The notes under the pieces are model-generated. The model was not told the DNA's origin and made no database searches. It worked only from the letters and a program-made list of their open reading frames with translations. 16,493 nucleotides of DNA, from NCBI GenBank assembly GCA_003545655.1, contig DODJ01000002.1, forward strand, positions 1 to 16,493, in the 5' to 3' direction. This stretch comes from Candidatus Saccharimonadota bacterium (GTDB lineage Bacteria > Patescibacteriota > Saccharimonadia > Saccharimonadales > Saccharimonadaceae). This document shows, piece by piece, positions 1 through 7,952 of the stretch; within the stretch, counting starts at the first letter, position 1; each line of letters starts with the position of its first letter. Made by a program: the position numbers and the translations under genes.

Positions 1-704
1 TGATTATGGTTGGTTTTGTCATCTGCTCGATTGTACTGCTGGTCTACTATGTCATGCGTCTCGTCACACTCTACATCGGAGCGGTACTCGCACCGCTCGT
101 GAGCCTTCTCTGGTTGATCCCTGGCTTCCGCGACTTTGCAGAAACAGCATTCAAAACCTACCTTACGACCATCTTCGTACTATTCGTCCATGTCGTCATA
201 CTGCAACTATCAGCCTCGTTGTTTACTGGCATGGCGACGGCATCGGGTGATAATGCCGTACCAGACACTCTTATGGCGATGGTAACAGGTATTGCAACTA
301 TCTTGATGCTCCTGAAAGCTCAGAGTGTCATGATGCAGTTTAGTTACGTAAGTATGGGCGCACGCAACATGCGAAAGCTTGGTGGACAGTTTATAAACGG
401 CGTAAGTTATCTAAGTGGCAAAACAAGAGCGGCCGCAAGCACTATCAGCTCGAAGACTGACACTGCCAAAAAGAGTCGCATGATCCGTAGTGTTGAGTCA
501 CGAGCCGTTAGCACAGGTAAGACTCAGACAGTTCGCTACCAAAACAAGAAAGGCACGGCAGAGATCGCACATACCGCCACACCAACTAAGCCTAGGCCGT
601 CTGTGCGAACTGGTGCTACCTACGAAGCTCCGAGCGTTAAAGTGACTCGTGTACCAGCTTCTTCGACTACGCCAAGGAATAACAGTAAGGATAAGACGCT
701 ATGA
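1..704 (+). CDS. VirB6/TrbL-like T4SS inner-membrane protein, C-terminal part
   Basis: The frame is open to the left edge, so this is probably the 3' part of a longer gene; the ATG at position 6 need not be the start. The visible 232 residues begin with hydrophobic segments (about 1-40, 50-75 and 85-105 from that ATG), with the stretch LYIGAVLAPLVSLLWLIPGF. This resembles the polytopic VirB6/TrbL channel component of type IV secretion systems. From about residue 125 the protein becomes a basic, Ser/Thr/Lys/Arg-rich tail, probably cytosolic and disordered. Its TGA stop overlaps the ATG of the PrgI gene (ATGA), which suggests translational coupling. The family call rests on hydrophobicity pattern, gene order and resemblance to CPR 'type IV secretion system protein' sequences. 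The exact subfamily is uncertain. Confidence 0.65.
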   Translation, partial: IMVGFVICSIVLLVYYVMRLVTLYIGAVLAPLVSLLWLIPGFRDFAETAFKTYLTTIFVLFVHVVILQLSASLFTGMATASGDNAVPDTLMAMVTGIATILMLLKAQSVMMQFSYVSMGARNMRKLGGQFINGVSYLSGKTRAAASTISSKTDTAKKSRMIRSVESRAVSTGKTQTVRYQNKKGTAEIAHTATPTKPRPSVRTGATYEAPSVKVTRVPASSTTPRNNSKDKTL

Positions 705-1213
705 AAATGACCGTCGTACCAGCACAAGTTACGACCGTCGAGGATCGAATCATCGGTAATCTTGGATTCTCACAGATCCTACTGCTGATCATCCCTGTGT
801 TTGCTGCTGCCGGTATATTCCTACTCCTGCCTCCATTTACGGGAGGTGCACTCTATAAGTACATATTCATGGGTGTGGTTGCGCTACTGTTCGGCCTGCT
901 ATCTATCCGTATTAAGGGTAAGATTCTAGCCTCATGGCTCGTTACTATACTTCGCTACAATCTTCGACCAAAATACTACCTATTTAACAAGAATGTTACG
1001 ACCGGTCCAGATGAGTATCACGGCAAGGCCGTAGCACCAGAAGCTAAAGAAGCGACAGAAAAGAAGCCAGTCAAAAAGACCTCTCTCAATCAACTTGATA
1101 TACCTACCACCGCCAGAATATTAGCTACCATTGAAAACCCAGCCACTAACTTTCGGCTAGAGACTGGTAAGAAAGGAAATCTACATGTTCGCTTTACAGA
1201 AATCGAAGACTAA
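701..1213 (+). CDS. PrgI family T4SS membrane protein (VirB3-like)
   Basis: This 170-aa protein begins with a short N-terminal segment (VPAQVTTVEDRIIGNLGFSQ), followed by two closely spaced membrane helices at about residues 25-44 and 50-68 and then LRYNLRPKYYLFNK. That layout is typical of PrgI-family proteins of Gram-positive and CPR type IV secretion systems, which sit beside VirB4 and are thought to play the VirB3 role of anchoring the ATPase to the membrane channel. The C-terminal 70 residues are charged and likely cytosolic. The start is set by the ATGA overlap with the previous stop and by an AAGGA at 687-691. The gene overlaps the next one by 29 bp. The family call is fairly secure; the precise role is inferred. 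Confidence 0.8.
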   Translation: MKMTVVPAQVTTVEDRIIGNLGFSQILLLIIPVFAAAGIFLLLPPFTGGALYKYIFMGVVALLFGLLSIRIKGKILASWLVTILRYNLRPKYYLFNKNVTTGPDEYHGKAVAPEAKEATEKKPVKKTSLNQLDIPTTARILATIENPATNFRLETGKKGNLHVRFTEIED

Positions 1214-1817
1214 GGCTAGCTCCAGAGGGCAAATTGCCATTAAAGGAGTTCGTGACGGCATATTAATGCTACCAAACAACGAATACCGAGCGATACTACA
1301 GGTATCATCGCTCAACTTTGAGCTACGCAGCGAAGAGGAGCAAGACGCGATTATTGAAACATATGAAAGCTTCCTCAACTCAGTCGGCTCTAACTTACAA
1401 ATACTGGTACGCACTCGTGAGATTGATATGGATAAGTACCTTGATGACCTTAACGAGCGTTATGAGAATGAAACTGCACCGATCTATCAACAGCAGCTAC
1501 AAAACTACGACGAGTTTATCCGTTCACTCATTACCGATAACAAGATTCTGACTCGTCATTTCTATATCATCGTGCCGTATAAATTAAATGGCAAAACAGA
1601 CTTCGACCTCGTAAGTGAGCAGATGAAAATAAAGCTCGACATTATAGGTAAGGGTATCGCTCGACTCGGCATGCATACCGATCAACTAGATAGCCTTGAA
1701 GTGCTTGATCTATTCTACAGTTTCTATAGCCCAACACAGGCAAAGCTGCAACCACTTACTGAGCAGGCACTATCAATCATTCACACTGCACTCGTACAGA
1801 AAGGGGAGGCACAATGA
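1185..1817 (+). CDS. VirB4/TraC N-terminal domain protein (split VirB4)
   Basis: This 210-aa soluble protein has no P-loop. Features such as GILMLPNNEYRAILQVSSLN, SEEEQDAIIETYESFLNS and the FYIIVPYK strand match the N-terminal domain of VirB4/TraC/TrbE conjugation ATPases. It is followed immediately by a separate ATPase-bearing gene. Together the two proteins total 799 aa, about the size of one full VirB4, so I read them as a two-gene VirB4. The start is supported by AGGA at 1174-1177, 7 nt before the ATG, and it lies inside the end of the PrgI gene. The TGA stop overlaps the next ATG. I recall similar 'TraC family' stand-alone proteins in Saccharibacteria, so the split is probably lineage-wide and not a mutation. 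The product likely binds the ATPase subunit and the membrane complex. Confidence 0.75.
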   Translation: MFALQKSKTKASSRGQIAIKGVRDGILMLPNNEYRAILQVSSLNFELRSEEEQDAIIETYESFLNSVGSNLQILVRTREIDMDKYLDDLNERYENETAPIYQQQLQNYDEFIRSLITDNKILTRHFYIIVPYKLNGKTDFDLVSEQMKIKLDIIGKGIARLGMHTDQLDSLEVLDLFYSFYSPTQAKLQPLTEQALSIIHTALVQKGEAQ

Positions 1818-3583
1818 ATAAGCTAGCCACTACTATGCGAACCAAGATTCTTGATCCAGTCACTGCACCCGTCAAAAAAAGAAAGGCGGCAAGGCTAGAA
1901 CGTCAAAAAGAATTAAACATCACGTTTGGTGAACAAGATACTGTTGATGTCTTGTCGTATGCGGGGCTTGAGGAAAATATCGATTACCTCAATATAGACG
2001 GTGTATACATGCGTATACTCTATATATCTGGGTATCCGTTCGTTGCCAACTCTGGCTGGATGGATAGTCTGATTAACTTTAATCACGACACAGATATTAG
2101 TTACCACGTCCATGAAGTAAGCGCTCTGTCCGCACTGCCAAAACTACACCGTAAGATTACCGAGCTAGAAAGTACAAAACGTGCCATGATGCGAGCTGGT
2201 AAGATCGTCGGCTCTGAGATTACCGATCCGCTTGAGTCTGCTATTGAACTACGAGATAAGATTCAACGTGGCCAAGAAAAGCTATTCCAAATGTCCATAT
2301 ATGTCTGCATCAGGGCTGAAAGTCTTGAAGAGTTGAATAAGATTACAAAGCTACTCGAAGCAACGATGTCGGCTCGATTGTTCTACTCAAAAGTAGCACG
2401 ATACCAACAGCTTGAAGCCTTGCAATCTATCCTGCCGCGAGCCGAAGATCAACTGGCGCAAAAGCGAAACCTTGATAGCTCCAGTGCCGCATTAACATTT
2501 CCATTTATGTCGTCTGAGTTGGTGCAGGAAAGCGGCATCCTCTATGGTGTTAACAAATCCAATAATTCACTGGTGATTCTTGATCGCTTTAGCTTGCATA
2601 ACGCAAACTCGATTACCTTTGCTCAGTCTGGCGCTGGTAAAAGCTATACGACAAAGGTTGAGATATTGCGCCAGCTCATGCAAGGTACGCGTGTTATCGT
2701 GATCGATCCTGAACGAGAGTATAAGCGACTGACTGAATCGGTAGGCGGTACGTATATTAAGCTATCGGCTAAGAGCAAGCAAAAGATAAGCCCATTCGAC
2801 CTTGCGACCACTTTCTCAAAGGCATCCGACCTGTCGGAACACACGCAGGATCTCATGGAAGTGATCGGGCTGATGGCAGAAGGCCTGACCTCACGCGAAA
2901 AAGCCGCCGTCGATAAGACTATTCTAAAGATATATAAGCAAGCTAAAAAGAATCAACCACTCCTTGAAGACTTGTATACCGAGCTGCATAAGCTGGGACA
3001 GCTGAAGCTTTGCGAAAAGCTTGAAAAGTATATCTCTGGATCGCTGGCAGATGTCTTTAACTCACAGACTAACATTGAGCTAGATAATCGACTGGTTATC
3101 TTTGATATCAAAGATCTACCGGAGAGCCTACGTCAAATTATGATGCTCATTATCTCTAATTTTGTGAAGAATCAGGTGATGGCAAAACCAGAGAAGAGAC
3201 TGCTAATCATTGATGAAGGCTGGCTACTGCTCGAACATGAAGAATCTGCACGTTTCGTGGCCGGTCTTGTTCGTCGAGCACGCAAATACTATCTTGGTGT
3301 ATCAATTATCTCCCAGCAAGCCAACGACTTCCTAAAAAGCGACTACGGTCGGGCAATCGCCTCGCAGTCGGCGTTGCGAATATTGATGCGACAAGACACT
3401 ACGACCATCAAGGGAGTGGTAAGTGAGTTTAATCTTAGCGAATACGAACAAAGCTTCCTGCTTACCTGTGAACGTGGTGATGCACTGATTGTGGCTGATC
3501 AAAATCACGTTGCCGTGAAGGTTGTCGCTTCAGACAAGGAACACCCGCTCATCACAACGAACCCTGCGGAGCTGTACGTGTGA
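1814..3583 (+). CDS. virB4: VirB4-type T4SS ATPase (ATPase subunit of the split VirB4)
   Basis: This 589-aa protein is the energising ATPase of the secretion system. Walker A is AQSGAGKS at residues 270-277, with Ala in place of the usual first Gly. Walker B is RLLIIDE at 462-468 (D467, E468). It is followed by the arginine-rich GLVRRARKYYLGVSIISQQANDF segment (about 488-510), as in VirB4/TrbE motif C and its downstream Gln sensor; the long quoted stretch is split here as RRARKYYLG and SIISQQ. The first ~100 residues include a basic linker and a small beta-rich domain. Translation probably starts by coupling: the ATG overlaps the upstream TGA, and a strong ribosome-binding site (AGGGGAGG, 1802-1809) lies just before it. 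The stop overlaps the GTG of the CHAP gene. The protein probably docks on the PrgI/VirB6 complex at the inner membrane. Confidence 0.88.
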   Translation: MNKLATTMRTKILDPVTAPVKKRKAARLERQKELNITFGEQDTVDVLSYAGLEENIDYLNIDGVYMRILYISGYPFVANSGWMDSLINFNHDTDISYHVHEVSALSALPKLHRKITELESTKRAMMRAGKIVGSEITDPLESAIELRDKIQRGQEKLFQMSIYVCIRAESLEELNKITKLLEATMSARLFYSKVARYQQLEALQSILPRAEDQLAQKRNLDSSSAALTFPFMSSELVQESGILYGVNKSNNSLVILDRFSLHNANSITFAQSGAGKSYTTKVEILRQLMQGTRVIVIDPEREYKRLTESVGGTYIKLSAKSKQKISPFDLATTFSKASDLSEHTQDLMEVIGLMAEGLTSREKAAVDKTILKIYKQAKKNQPLLEDLYTELHKLGQLKLCEKLEKYISGSLADVFNSQTNIELDNRLVIFDIKDLPESLRQIMMLIISNFVKNQVMAKPEKRLLIIDEGWLLLEHEESARFVAGLVRRARKYYLGVSIISQQANDFLKSDYGRAIASQSALRILMRQDTTTIKGVVSEFNLSEYEQSFLLTCERGDALIVADQNHVAVKVVASDKEHPLITTNPAELYV

Positions 3584-4179
3584 ACAGTGCTGTAAGTATT
3601 TTTGCAATTGGCTTCAAGGTCAAACGCTTACTTGCACTAATGATTGTGACGATGTTTGTCGTCCTGACACTTCCTGTAATGGCAGTGTTCTCGCTCGGTA
3701 TGCCAACGCTTAGCTGGCTAGCCAATGCGCCCGATGCCAAGGCGGCCGAAACAATGGGTTTTTACATGGGGCCACCGATGCTCGACAATACGTACGCCTG
3801 GGGTAACTGCACATGGTGGTCGTACGCAATGCGCAAGTGGGCTGGCAGTCCGATACCGACAACTTGGGGTAATGCAAATACGTGGGACGATTATGCGAAG
3901 CGTGATGGCTATGTCGTGAATCATACGCCTGCGGTGGGTGCGATATTTCAAACCGATGTCGGTGAGTATGGACACGTCGCTTACGTCATTGGCGTTAACG
4001 ATATCACCGGAGAATGGAAAATATCAGAGATGAACGCACCAACAATTAATGTCGTATCGACGCGCACCTTTAGTAAGGAAGCGGCCGAAAACTACAACTT
4101 CATTCACAGTAGAATAGGAGATGACGTATGGGTTCCGAATCCTCTCTCGCCGATACCGCCTTACAGTATTGGCCAGTAG
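3580..4179 (+). CDS. Membrane-anchored CHAP-domain peptidoglycan hydrolase
   Basis: This 199-aa protein starts at a GTG that overlaps the VirB4 stop (GTGA), with CGGAG at 3567-3571 as the ribosome-binding site. It has a basic N-terminus and one hydrophobic helix (about 17-39), then a small-residue stretch (ANAPDAKAA, 48-56) that may be a signal-peptidase site or a linker. The CHAP fold follows: the catalytic Cys lies in WGNCTWWSY (C77), the His in GEYGHVAYV (H132), and the third polar residue is probably E150 or N152 in ISEMNAP. CHAP enzymes cleave peptidoglycan as amidases or endopeptidases. Within a T4SS operon this one likely opens the wall for the channel, the role VirB1 or the conjugative CHAP/NlpC proteins play elsewhere. 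The gene overlaps the following ATPase gene by 52 bp. Confidence 0.85.
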   Translation: MNSAVSIFAIGFKVKRLLALMIVTMFVVLTLPVMAVFSLGMPTLSWLANAPDAKAAETMGFYMGPPMLDNTYAWGNCTWWSYAMRKWAGSPIPTTWGNANTWDDYAKRDGYVVNHTPAVGAIFQTDVGEYGHVAYVIGVNDITGEWKISEMNAPTINVVSTRTFSKEAAENYNFIHSRIGDDVWVPNPLSPIPPYSIGQ

Positions 4180-6740
4180 CCGCTGTCACGCTAGCATCTA
4201 TTGTCTGCGTTGTGCTGATATTTCTTGCGGTGAGAACCGTCTTGAATCGTCGCTACCTACATGTACGTGAGATGACATGGCTAGAGATAACACCACCATC
4301 GACAATTGCAAAAACGCCAGAGGCCACCGAACAGCTATTTTCAGTAATTCACGGTACACGTGCTGCACGACCGTTCAAAGATAAACTACTAGGACGCTCA
4401 CCGACATTTAGCCTAGAGATTGTATCAACGCGTAAAGAGGGCATCCGCTATTTGCTTCAGCTAGAAAAGTCGCGCTCGAAGAGCATTCAAAAAGCCATTA
4501 CATCGTACATCCCAGACTCTAAAGTAAAAGAGGTTACTCACGAAAGCACTGATGCTGATAAGGTAATTGAATTTCGAGAAAACGGACACTATGTTTTACC
4601 TCTCACGCTAACATCGGTTTTCGAGCAGCATGACCCACTTAGTTACGTAACCGGTGCAATGACGCATCTATCTGATGACGAGCGGATTACATTACAGCTT
4701 GTGGTGACGCCAGTGCGTATGCGCGAGGCCGAAATACTATCGCATAGAATCCTAGGCAATGAGAATATATTGAGCCAAGTTGGTAGCAAGCAGTTCGCTG
4801 GTATGGGCAAAATCTTGAACATGTTCGGCAAGGCGTCGTCAGGTATGACAGATCTGGCTAGCGAAATATACAGCGGTACAATGTCAGGATACAGCGATTA
4901 CTACCGTTCAAAAAACCGTACGGCAAAGCAACAAGCTGAGGTGGTGAGATATGATCGACCGGCACGCTCGTTAAGTGCGTTCGAGCAAGAGTTGATGGAG
5001 ACGATGCATAGAAAAGTCACGCAACCTCTCTTTCAAGTGAATCTACGCATCCTCGTAAAAAGTACTGATGCTGCTGGCCATATTAGTTCCATGAAGTCTG
5101 CCCTGGACGGCTACAGCGTGCCACCGTACCAATCCCTAAAGACCAAAGCTTCTATGCCACTGATTGATATACGAAGGCATAGACTAGCGATCAATAGGCT
5201 ACCATCCATCACCAGACAATCTAGTATTATCTTAGCTGCATCGGAACTAGCAAGTCTCTACCACTTCCCATCGAGTCAGGTAAGTAAAACAGACAACCTC
5301 ATTACCTCACTTAGCCGAACATTACCAGCTCCAGTGTCGCTAAAGTCTGGTAAAAAGCTGTCCGTCCTCATTGGTGAAAATCACCACCACGAATCAGTTA
5401 CGCCCATTGGACTCACGGCCGATGAGCGCGAACGTCACATGTACGTTATTGGGGGTACGGGCAACGGAAAGACGACCATGCTGTTTTATCAGATATTACA
5501 GGATATCCGTAGCGGTAACGGTGTTGCCGTGCTTGATCCGCACGGCGATCTTGCGGAACGAATTTTACGATACATTCCAGAAGAGCGACTAGGTGATGTT
5601 ATCTATCTCAATCCTGACGATCTAGCTCATCCGATTGGCATGAATCTACTTGAGTTATCGCCAGATCTTGATGGTGATGACTTATTGCGAGAAAAGGATT
5701 TGATTACCGAGGCAGCTATATCTGTACTTCGTAAGATATTCTCCGAAGACGATTCAGGCGGCCACCGTATTGAATACGTATTACGAAACACCATCCAGAC
5801 GGCGTTAACGCTAGAAAATCCGACGCTATTTACAATCTTTGAGCTGCTCAACGATGCAAAGTATCGACGTAAGATCGTGAAGAATCTTGAAGATAAAAAC
5901 CTGCGTGACTTTTGGAATAATGAGCTAGGCAAAGCTGGTGATATGCAGAAAGTTAAGATGGCGGCCGGTATTACCGCTAAGATTGGACGCTTCCTGTTCT
6001 CGGCTTCAGCTCGCCGGATGATCGAGCAGCCAAAGTCTACTATCAATTTTGAGGATATTCTCGCTGATCGTAAGATATTAATCTGCAACTTCTCGAAGGG
6101 TCTTCTAGGTGAAGATACTTCAGCACTATTCGGTACGACGGTTCTTGCTAAGTTACAGACAGCGTCCCTCAGGCGTGCTCGCATAGGCCAAGAGAATCGC
6201 ACTCCGTACTATCTGTATGTAGACGAGTTTCAGAACTTTGCCACGACAAGCTTCGTCCAGATGTTGTCAGAAGCGAGGAAATATAAGCTATTCCTCACAA
6301 TGGCCGAACAATCCACCTCGCAGCAAGACGAGCAGCGACTGGTCGATATTATTCTTGCAAATGTCGGCACGGTGGTATGCTTCAGGTCAGGCAGCCCGTC
6401 AGACGAGCGATTAGTTTTACCGCTATTTATGCCGTTTATTCAACAGGGAGAGATAGCCAACTTGCCATCCTATTCGTATTACGTCCGCATATCCGCTGTT
6501 ACCGCACAAGAGCCGATGTCTGGTGTAACAGTAGTTGTCGAAGAGCAGGGAGATGAAGTGATCGCTCAGCGTGTCATAGAGTCATCACGAGAGCTATATG
6601 CCAAGAAATTCCCTATAGATGCACCGAAAGAGAAGACTCAAACAAAGGTTGCGCCTGTAGCTCCAAAGAAGCAATCAACGCCCAAAAAGAAGCCTAATAA
6701 AAAAGCCAATGACGAATTTGCGAGGATGAAGTCAATCTAA
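4128..6740 (+). CDS. VirD4/TraG-like T4SS coupling-type ATPase
   Basis: This 870-aa protein has one clear membrane helix near the N-terminus (about 18-39), a long soluble region (about 45-420), then a HerA/FtsK-class ATPase domain. Walker A is GGTGNGKT (442-449) and is followed by VAVLDPHGDL, a TraG/VirD4-like strand. Walker B is YVDEFQNF (697-704; D699, E700), followed by a sensor-like MAEQSTSQQD. The tail after about residue 835 is Lys/Pro-rich and probably disordered. By family it should select substrate and pump DNA or protein into the channel. The start is chosen for AGGAG at 4116-4120, 7 nt before the ATG, deep inside the CHAP gene (52-bp overlap in another frame). The single N-terminal helix and ~380-aa pre-ATPase domain differ from classic VirD4. 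The stop overlaps the convergent gene's stop. Confidence 0.82.
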   Translation: MGSESSLADTALQYWPVAAVTLASIVCVVLIFLAVRTVLNRRYLHVREMTWLEITPPSTIAKTPEATEQLFSVIHGTRAARPFKDKLLGRSPTFSLEIVSTRKEGIRYLLQLEKSRSKSIQKAITSYIPDSKVKEVTHESTDADKVIEFRENGHYVLPLTLTSVFEQHDPLSYVTGAMTHLSDDERITLQLVVTPVRMREAEILSHRILGNENILSQVGSKQFAGMGKILNMFGKASSGMTDLASEIYSGTMSGYSDYYRSKNRTAKQQAEVVRYDRPARSLSAFEQELMETMHRKVTQPLFQVNLRILVKSTDAAGHISSMKSALDGYSVPPYQSLKTKASMPLIDIRRHRLAINRLPSITRQSSIILAASELASLYHFPSSQVSKTDNLITSLSRTLPAPVSLKSGKKLSVLIGENHHHESVTPIGLTADERERHMYVIGGTGNGKTTMLFYQILQDIRSGNGVAVLDPHGDLAERILRYIPEERLGDVIYLNPDDLAHPIGMNLLELSPDLDGDDLLREKDLITEAAISVLRKIFSEDDSGGHRIEYVLRNTIQTALTLENPTLFTIFELLNDAKYRRKIVKNLEDKNLRDFWNNELGKAGDMQKVKMAAGITAKIGRFLFSASARRMIEQPKSTINFEDILADRKILICNFSKGLLGEDTSALFGTTVLAKLQTASLRRARIGQENRTPYYLYVDEFQNFATTSFVQMLSEARKYKLFLTMAEQSTSQQDEQRLVDIILANVGTVVCFRSGSPSDERLVLPLFMPFIQQGEIANLPSYSYYVRISAVTAQEPMSGVTVVVEEQGDEVIAQRVIESSRELYAKKFPIDAPKEKTQTKVAPVAPKKQSTPKKKPNKKANDEFARMKSI

Positions 6741-7249
6741 TCTTTATTTAGCTTGCTGTTTTTTAGATAGTCTCGCATTACAGCGAATACCATTAGTCGC
6801 TTGCGAGCGCCAGCACCACGGGGCTTTACGATGATTGCATAGAGCGCCAGTACAGTAAATGCTATGAGTATGCCTCCGATATAGTAATACCAATTAGACC
6901 AGAACAATATAGCTGGCAGTAGCGTTATAGGTAAAACACGAACTAGTATCACGTGCACTAGTGTGTCATAGTACCTTCTAAATCTCTTGTATGCCGAGGG
7001 GCGGGCTGCTTGGTGTACGCGCAGATAGTCAGCATAGTCCTTTACGGCAATTGTTTCGATGTACTTCAGATGCCCGTAGACTGATTCTTGCTCTGTATTG
7101 TCGTACAGCCCGTAGAAACTCTCCTTCGATCTAAAGAATGCGTAGTGGATCACAACAAGAATCCAGTCGATTGCCTGCGACAAATGTAGGTAGACAAGAC
7201 CGAATGTAAGTCCGGCACCTAAGGCTAGATACTCCATACTATCTATCAT
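6737..7249 (-). CDS. Unknown integral membrane protein
   Basis: I do not recognise this 170-aa protein. It has hydrophobic segments at about 6-24 and 26-39, a charged, Tyr-rich soluble stretch (40-95), and two more segments at about 97-118 and 120-142. A basic tail (GAGARKRLMVFAVMRDYLK) follows. Its start lies one base after the stop of the upstream PLD-like gene (TGA then T then ATG), so the two are almost certainly co-transcribed and coupled. No Shine-Dalgarno is visible for it, which fits coupling; ATG at residue 5 is an alternative start. Its TAG stop overlaps the TAA of the convergent VirD4-like gene. Position next to the T4SS does not prove a link, since the strand is opposite. Confidence 0.65.
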   Translation of the reverse strand: MIDSMEYLALGAGLTFGLVYLHLSQAIDWILVVIHYAFFRSKESFYGLYDNTEQESVYGHLKYIETIAVKDYADYLRVHQAARPSAYKRFRRYYDTLVHVILVRVLPITLLPAILFWSNWYYYIGGILIAFTVLALYAIIVKPRGAGARKRLMVFAVMRDYLKNSKLNKD

Positions 7250-7250
7250 A

Positions 7251-7697
7251 TCATTTGCACCATTTTTCCAGTCTTATGAAGCGCAGCATTTCTCGGACTA
7301 ACGAGGCATCATCTATGCGACGCATTAACTCACAGCTATCGCTTTGAGATAGTATATTCAAACTACCTTCGTAGAGTATATCGTCAATAATTGCGATTTT
7401 TCTATGGTGGCCATTTGTGAATAACACTCTCACGCCCAGATCCTGCATCATTTCGACAACCGCAACCACTTGATCTTGATATTGTAAATCATGCTCCTCT
7501 ATCGGTTTTGTGTTTATCACAACCTCGACTCCACGCCTTTTGAGCTTTGATATGGTGCTAAGCAGGGGCGTAGAGCGACGTTGAGTAATAAACGGGCTTT
7601 CTATAACTACGCGACGTTTCGCACTCCGAAGATCTTTATAAAACCTGTCATAAAATGTAGACTGGTCATAAAGAGAGGGTGAAGTCAACCTAAACAT
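7251..7697 (-). CDS. Small phospholipase D-like (HKD) nuclease-family protein
   Basis: This 148-aa protein carries one HKD motif, H98-x-K100-x4-D105 (HRKIAIID), followed by YEGSLNILS, the usual Gly-Ser/Asn continuation of the PLD active site. The N-terminal half (YKDLRSAKRRVVIESPFIT, then ISKLKRRGVEVVINTK) matches the first strands and helices of a PLD domain. With a single HKD it would work as a dimer, as in the Nuc-type endonucleases. Similar PLD modules also occur fused to helicases or ATPases, but none is attached here. The likely activity is phosphodiester cleavage of nucleic acid; a lipid substrate is less likely for such a short soluble protein. Start support is excellent: AGGAGG (7702-7707 on this strand) lies 5 nt before the ATG. 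It forms an operon with the downstream membrane protein. Confidence 0.8.
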   Translation of the reverse strand: MFRLTSPSLYDQSTFYDRFYKDLRSAKRRVVIESPFITQRRSTPLLSTISKLKRRGVEVVINTKPIEEHDLQYQDQVVAVVEMMQDLGVRVLFTNGHHRKIAIIDDILYEGSLNILSQSDSCELMRRIDDASLVREMLRFIRLEKWCK

Positions 7698-7765
7698 TTC
7701 CGCCTCCTAAAATAGCGTTTTCGCTGACAGAGTAAAAAGTTCTATCTTCATCCATGTACCCCTGC

Positions 7766-7805
7766 CACGAAAAGACGGTCAGCATTTGCTGGCCGCTTTT
7801 TCGTG
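7766..7805 (+). terminator. Strong 40-nt hairpin with T-tract, possibly a bidirectional terminator
   Basis: CACGAAAAGACGGTCAGC pairs with GCTGGCCGCTTTTTCGTG around the loop ATTT. That gives 18 positions with one A/C mismatch and two G-T wobbles when read on the + strand. The GC core is flanked by A and T runs, so it can act as an intrinsic terminator in either direction. On the - strand it would end transcripts from the 7975-8565 gene before the PLD-like gene. The wobbles pair only in a + strand RNA, which favours that strand or a role in the neighbouring RNA candidate. Confidence 0.6.
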
Positions 7806-7809
7806 AATC

Positions 7810-7952
7810 GGGATGCGTGTGTAATTGTGCCACGATCGCGACAGCTCACTGGCGCAAGATCGTGGTGCGATACACCAACGAAGTGAGTAAAAAATCAGCT
7901 TGCTTATTTTTTCGAACAAGGCCGGTGTATATTTCGAATATTCCACGTGCCC
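7810..7952 (+). ncRNA. Candidate structured non-coding RNA with three-way junction
   Basis: This part of the 277-bp gene-free stretch (7698-7974) folds by hand into a closed three-helix structure. P1 pairs GGGATGCGTG (7810-7819) with CACGTGCCC (7944-7952), with one bulged A. P2 is a long hairpin: GTGCCACGATC (7827-7837) with GATCGTGGTGC (7858-7868), continued by GCG/CGC and CAG-CTCA-CTG. P3 pairs ATACACC (7870-7876) with GGTGTAT (7924-7930), then CGAA/TTCG, then AAAAAAT/ATTTTTT. Wobbles in P1 and P2 are G-U on the + strand but would be A/C mismatches on the - strand, so a + transcript is favoured. ATACAC can alternatively pair with GTGTA (7819-7823), so a switch is conceivable. No clear promoter and no known RNA family recognised. 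Confidence 0.4.

Noticed and set aside
1800..1820. Programmed or accidental frameshift joining the two VirB4 parts
   Set aside because: No slippery run is present, and a strong ribosome-binding site plus ATG explains separate initiation of the second protein.
5627..6202. 191-codon antisense frame inside the VirD4-like gene
   Set aside because: It is a Ser/Arg-rich shadow without promoter or ribosome-binding site, opposite the well-supported ATPase domain.
1..6740. Alternative genetic code (UGA as Gly)
   Set aside because: TGA ends several genes at tight stop/start overlaps, and internal TGA codons are absent from the family-matched frames.
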